Source: an uncultured Chlorobiales bacterium
GTDB lineage: Bacteria > Bacteroidota > Chlorobiia > Chlorobiales > Chlorobiaceae
Direction: 5' to 3'
Length of the DNA: 27,073 nucleotides
Assembly (NCBI GenBank): GCA_903901395.1
Contig: CAIUQW010000130.1
Location: 1-27,073 of the forward strand
In this document: positions 24,454-27,073 of the stretch, piece after piece
Numbering within the stretch: position 1 is the stretch's first letter
How the letters are laid out: every line of letters begins with the position of its first letter
Notes under the pieces: generated by a model
Database searches by the model: none
What the model was told of the DNA's origin: nothing
The model's input: the letters and a program-made list of their open reading frames with translations, nothing else
Position numbers and translations under genes: made by a program

Positions 24454-26442
24454 ATGTCAAACTGGCCAGCATGCGATGCGTCACTCGCCGCAGCTCAAAA
24501 GGCAGGTGACCCTTGGGGTTATTGCACTCAGAGCCATTGTGATGAATCTGTGAATTATGCGCATCAATTATGTTATTGTACAGGGATGTTTCACAAGCCG
24601 CCATTTATTCAGATCGTTGGTGGCAAGGAAGTGTGTATTAATGACGCAAGTACATTGATTCCTATGGCCGATAAAGGATGTTATTGTTGTTGTTCGTGTT
24701 TGGCATACGACACCCCCATTGCAGTTACAAAGGATACAGAAAAAATGGTGCAGGAATTTTCTGTAAATGATCCGGTTCTGGTTGCCGAGAATGCTGATTT
24801 GAAATCATGGGTACAAAAGCCTGTTTTGTTTAGTTCTGGCACTGGAGCCAATGGTCAGAATAAAATGATAAAAATCTCTTTTGGAGAACGGAAATTTGGC
24901 ATTAATGTAAGCCCGGCATCATTTGTTTCGCAATTTGTAAACAAAAAAAGTGCCGAGAAAATATATGACATTCTTTCGGATGCACAAAACAACTATATAG
25001 GCAGTGATGGTGTAGTGAACCTTCAGGTAGTTATGAAATCTGATCGAGATGTTTTAGCCGATCTTTTAAGTGTGCCTGTGGTAGTTGCGCAAAGAATATA
25101 CGAAACATTAAGAATCGACTCAAATTACCTGTTGGTAAACGGAACTCAACCGTTCTTGATGAAAGATAAGACTCTCAAACAAGCGCAAAAGCTTGTACCT
25201 GGTATAGATGAACTGGTTAGAGCTGACGGCAGTACGACTCCGATTATATCCATAGAATTAGGGCTTTTCAACAAAGGGGTACATCACATTGCAACATCAA
25301 AAACTCCTGCCGATTCGTTAGATGGACATTTAATTATTGCCAATGGTATTGTAGTGGGAGACTATGCAACACAAATAAGTTTAAATAGCAAGAGTGGTGC
25401 TATAAATGATGTGCATGAAAACGCTCTTGTATTTGGCACAAATAAATACAATGCGCTTCATAGTCATTTAAAGACTACTCCTTTTAGTGCCCATGTTGAG
25501 TCTTGTGGAGTACATGAAACAGCCTCTTTCGATGTTCATCGGGCTGAAAAATCGGCGATAATACCAAAAGACGCTCATTCGTTTATTACAAACGCACAAG
25601 CAGATATACTTTTACATGATGCGCCAATATATCCGGCAAGTCATAATGTCGCGGAGCCTGCCGTACGCTATCTGTTTCGATTGTTTGGGGCATATTATCC
25701 CGATATAGTATTTTACTACGATAGACATAATATGGTTCCAAATGTATATTCATTTAAGCAATATGGGAATAAATATGTTGTCGTAACTTTTGGGTGGACA
25801 TTACTGAAAGGAATTTATTTTCAAGGGATAGCGATGGCCATTGCTCAGTTGATTAATGCATTAAATCAGGATACTGAGCCGCAGTCAGATATCGATCTGG
25901 TCGCCAATGCAGACTATAATGTTTATCCAGTCATACTGGGACTTTATTTTCTTCCTTCAGATGCGGTTAAGAATTATAATCTTGGGCTTGAACAGATAAA
26001 AACAGTATTTGGTTACATCGATGCAAAAAATGAAAACAGGAGAAGAATAAGCCTTGATTGCAGAATCAAAGTCTTTGAAGCATCAATTAAAGGATTGCCA
26101 CTACCACATTGCGCAGGTGGACCTCCTGACCCCGCATTAGAGTTAGTCAGTGTATCTGCGAGTCATCAGCAGCAATCTGAAATGCCGGTTATTAATGTCA
26201 CATTTAATATGCCAGTCGATCCGGAAACATCTACATGTCTCGGCTATTACATGCTTGAGCCATCAACCAGTGTGTGTTCTGCAAAGATAGATAACAATGA
26301 CCATAAAACAGTTTGTCTTATTGCAGATATCAAACCTTCAATACAGTATAATATGGTTATTATAGGCGTATTGTCCAAAAATATGCAGCCATTGATTTGC
26401 GATAAAAATGAAGGAAAATTTGTTATGGATAAGCAGCACTAA
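24454..26442 (+). CDS. Cys-rich Hint protein with M48-like and Ig-like regions (662 aa)
   Basis: Residues 1-81 are Cys-rich, with 11 Cys including the run CYCCCSC (76-82), and contain IQIVGGKEVCINDASTLIP, loosely like PAAR-type proteins. Residues 82-303 are a Hint domain. It opens at Cys82 (CLAYDTPIAV) and closes with IIANGIVVGD, nearly the same end as the Hint protein at 4840. It carries a helical insert at about 165-220. At the block-B position NGTQPFL has Gln232 where His is expected, so chemistry is probably weakened. Residues about 410-500 read like an M48 metallopeptidase core (VPNVYSFKQYGNKYVVVTFG, then GIYFQGIAMAIAQL). QLINA (465-469) stands where HExxH should be and NAD (485-487) where EAD should be. 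It would therefore be an inactive pseudopeptidase; this is inference. Residues about 560-657 look like an SbsA-type Ig-like domain (VTFNMPVDPETST). No signal peptide is seen. The gene is AT-rich. Confidence 0.78.
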   Translation: MSNWPACDASLAAAQKAGDPWGYCTQSHCDESVNYAHQLCYCTGMFHKPPFIQIVGGKEVCINDASTLIPMADKGCYCCCSCLAYDTPIAVTKDTEKMVQEFSVNDPVLVAENADLKSWVQKPVLFSSGTGANGQNKMIKISFGERKFGINVSPASFVSQFVNKKSAEKIYDILSDAQNNYIGSDGVVNLQVVMKSDRDVLADLLSVPVVVAQRIYETLRIDSNYLLVNGTQPFLMKDKTLKQAQKLVPGIDELVRADGSTTPIISIELGLFNKGVHHIATSKTPADSLDGHLIIANGIVVGDYATQISLNSKSGAINDVHENALVFGTNKYNALHSHLKTTPFSAHVESCGVHETASFDVHRAEKSAIIPKDAHSFITNAQADILLHDAPIYPASHNVAEPAVRYLFRLFGAYYPDIVFYYDRHNMVPNVYSFKQYGNKYVVVTFGWTLLKGIYFQGIAMAIAQLINALNQDTEPQSDIDLVANADYNVYPVILGLYFLPSDAVKNYNLGLEQIKTVFGYIDAKNENRRRISLDCRIKVFEASIKGLPLPHCAGGPPDPALELVSVSASHQQQSEMPVINVTFNMPVDPETSTCLGYYMLEPSTSVCSAKIDNNDHKTVCLIADIKPSIQYNMVIIGVLSKNMQPLICDKNEGKFVMDKQH

Positions 26443-26467
26443 AATAATTGAATAAATATTGATAACT

Positions 26468-27034
26468 ATGAATAAAGAATTATCAGAAGTACGGCTTTCC
26501 GATTCTTTTATAGGAATGTGCGCCCGCATGGGCGCCTTCCTCGGGTTGAGTCGAGAAATTCCGAAAAATGCAATGTTGCGAGCAATTGAAGACGCTGATT
26601 TTGCTAATGATTTGATAATTTCACGTAATTCGCCAGGTTTTCTGGACGTGTTGATAAATGATCCAAAAAACACAGAATATGCAACAAGAGATGATAGTAA
26701 TAAGGAGGTCGATAAGGCAGTACTTCTTAAGAATGCAACTAACGCGATAACACGCTGGGCAAAAGCGGGATTTTCAGTTGTTGATGAACAAACATTATTG
26801 AGAAGAGAGGATGCATGTCTTGCTTGCAAATATTTGATTAAGCCTGTAGATGTATTACAAAAAATAGTTACCTCAAAACCACAAGAAATTGATGGAAAAA
26901 GAGCGGCTGATTGTGTTTGTAGAATATGTGGATGCAGTATAAGTAAAAAAATCCGAATACCAACGGAGTCATGTCCTGATAAACATTCTGAAATTTCAGG
27001 AATAAACAGGTGGGGTGAACAAATGAAAGAATAA
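26468..27034 (+). CDS. Small protein with a C-terminal cysteine (probably zinc-binding) motif, 188 aa
   Basis: The N-terminal 110 residues are mostly helical and unrecognised (FLGLSREIPKNAMLRAIEDA). The C-terminal part carries ACLACKYL and, after a linker of about 30 residues, CVCRICGCSISKKIRIPTES followed by another Cys-Pro. This CxxC...CxxCGC...CP arrangement, with basic and hydrophobic residues between, is like a small zinc-ribbon-type motif found in many uncharacterised bacterial and phage proteins, usually ending near CPxGKW. Here it ends CPDKH. Structural metal binding is likely; a role in binding nucleic acid or a partner cannot be told apart. I start at the ATG at 26468. A TTG three codons upstream is in frame but less likely. 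It lies 25 bases after the second Hint gene, shares its AT-rich composition and is probably co-transcribed with it. Confidence 0.7.
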   Translation: MNKELSEVRLSDSFIGMCARMGAFLGLSREIPKNAMLRAIEDADFANDLIISRNSPGFLDVLINDPKNTEYATRDDSNKEVDKAVLLKNATNAITRWAKAGFSVVDEQTLLRREDACLACKYLIKPVDVLQKIVTSKPQEIDGKRAADCVCRICGCSISKKIRIPTESCPDKHSEISGINRWGEQMKE

Positions 27035-27073
27035 AAAAATCTGGCTCCTCGCTGTTTCAAGTGGGTAAGCTGA
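27035..27073. other. Window end, nothing recognised
   Basis: The last 39 bases after the stop codon begin with a run of six A and contain no gene or clear terminator within the window. Confidence 0.5.

Overview
The window reads as a chromosomal accessory region of a free-living Gram-negative-type bacterium. A green sulfur bacterium (Chlorobi/Chlorobiota) is my best guess, from the general look of the insertion sequences and of the large proteins. No rRNA, tRNA or housekeeping marker is present, so the assignment is weak. Base composition is mosaic. The middle (about 6.7-21 kb) looks near 50% GC (one sampled 60-base line at 13141 gives 52%). The two Hint-protein genes at about 4.8-6.5 kb and 24.4-27 kb are clearly AT-rich (sampled lines at 5041 and 25381 give 32% and 37%).

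Left part (1-4.5 kb): a mobile-element graveyard. It holds an apparently complete IS5-family element (5-1306) abutting a frameshifted serine-recombinase (resolvase) remnant (to 1833). A small intact minus-strand gene of unknown function (1991-2497) follows, with its own terminator (1966-1984) and a long nested stem-loop (2558-2707) upstream of its start. Next come a doubtful ORF and a badly decayed IS256/Mutator-family element (3159-4491).

Right part (4.8-27 kb): eight genes, all on the plus strand, mostly separated by 0-35 bases. In order they encode: a protein of unknown N-terminal domain with a Hint (hedgehog/intein-type) domain (4840-6483); a giant beta-rich protein of about 1,199 aa (6692-10291); a DNase I-like endonuclease/exonuclease/phosphatase (EEP) protein that overlaps it by one base (10291-11334); a 3,299-aa protein with a beta-repeat N-terminal half and five LysM-like repeats (11368-21267); a collagen-like stalk fused to a six-repeat Kelch propeller (21288-22877); a glycosyltransferase-methyltransferase fusion (22896-24155); a second Hint protein with a Cys-rich N-terminus, an M48-peptidase-like region lacking catalytic residues and a C-terminal Ig-like domain (24454-26442); and a small cysteine-motif protein (26468-27034).

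The layout suggests one functional unit, possibly two transcripts (4840-24155 and 24454-27034). None of the eight has a recognisable Sec signal peptide or transmembrane segment, yet the domains (LysM, collagen, Kelch, Ig-like, sugar decoration, Hint) are those of cell-surface or exported structures. My reading is an undescribed locus for a large glycosylated exported or surface-associated assembly, with the EEP enzyme as catalytic component or effector. This is inference: no secretion apparatus is visible in the window and none of the giants matches a family I can name with confidence.
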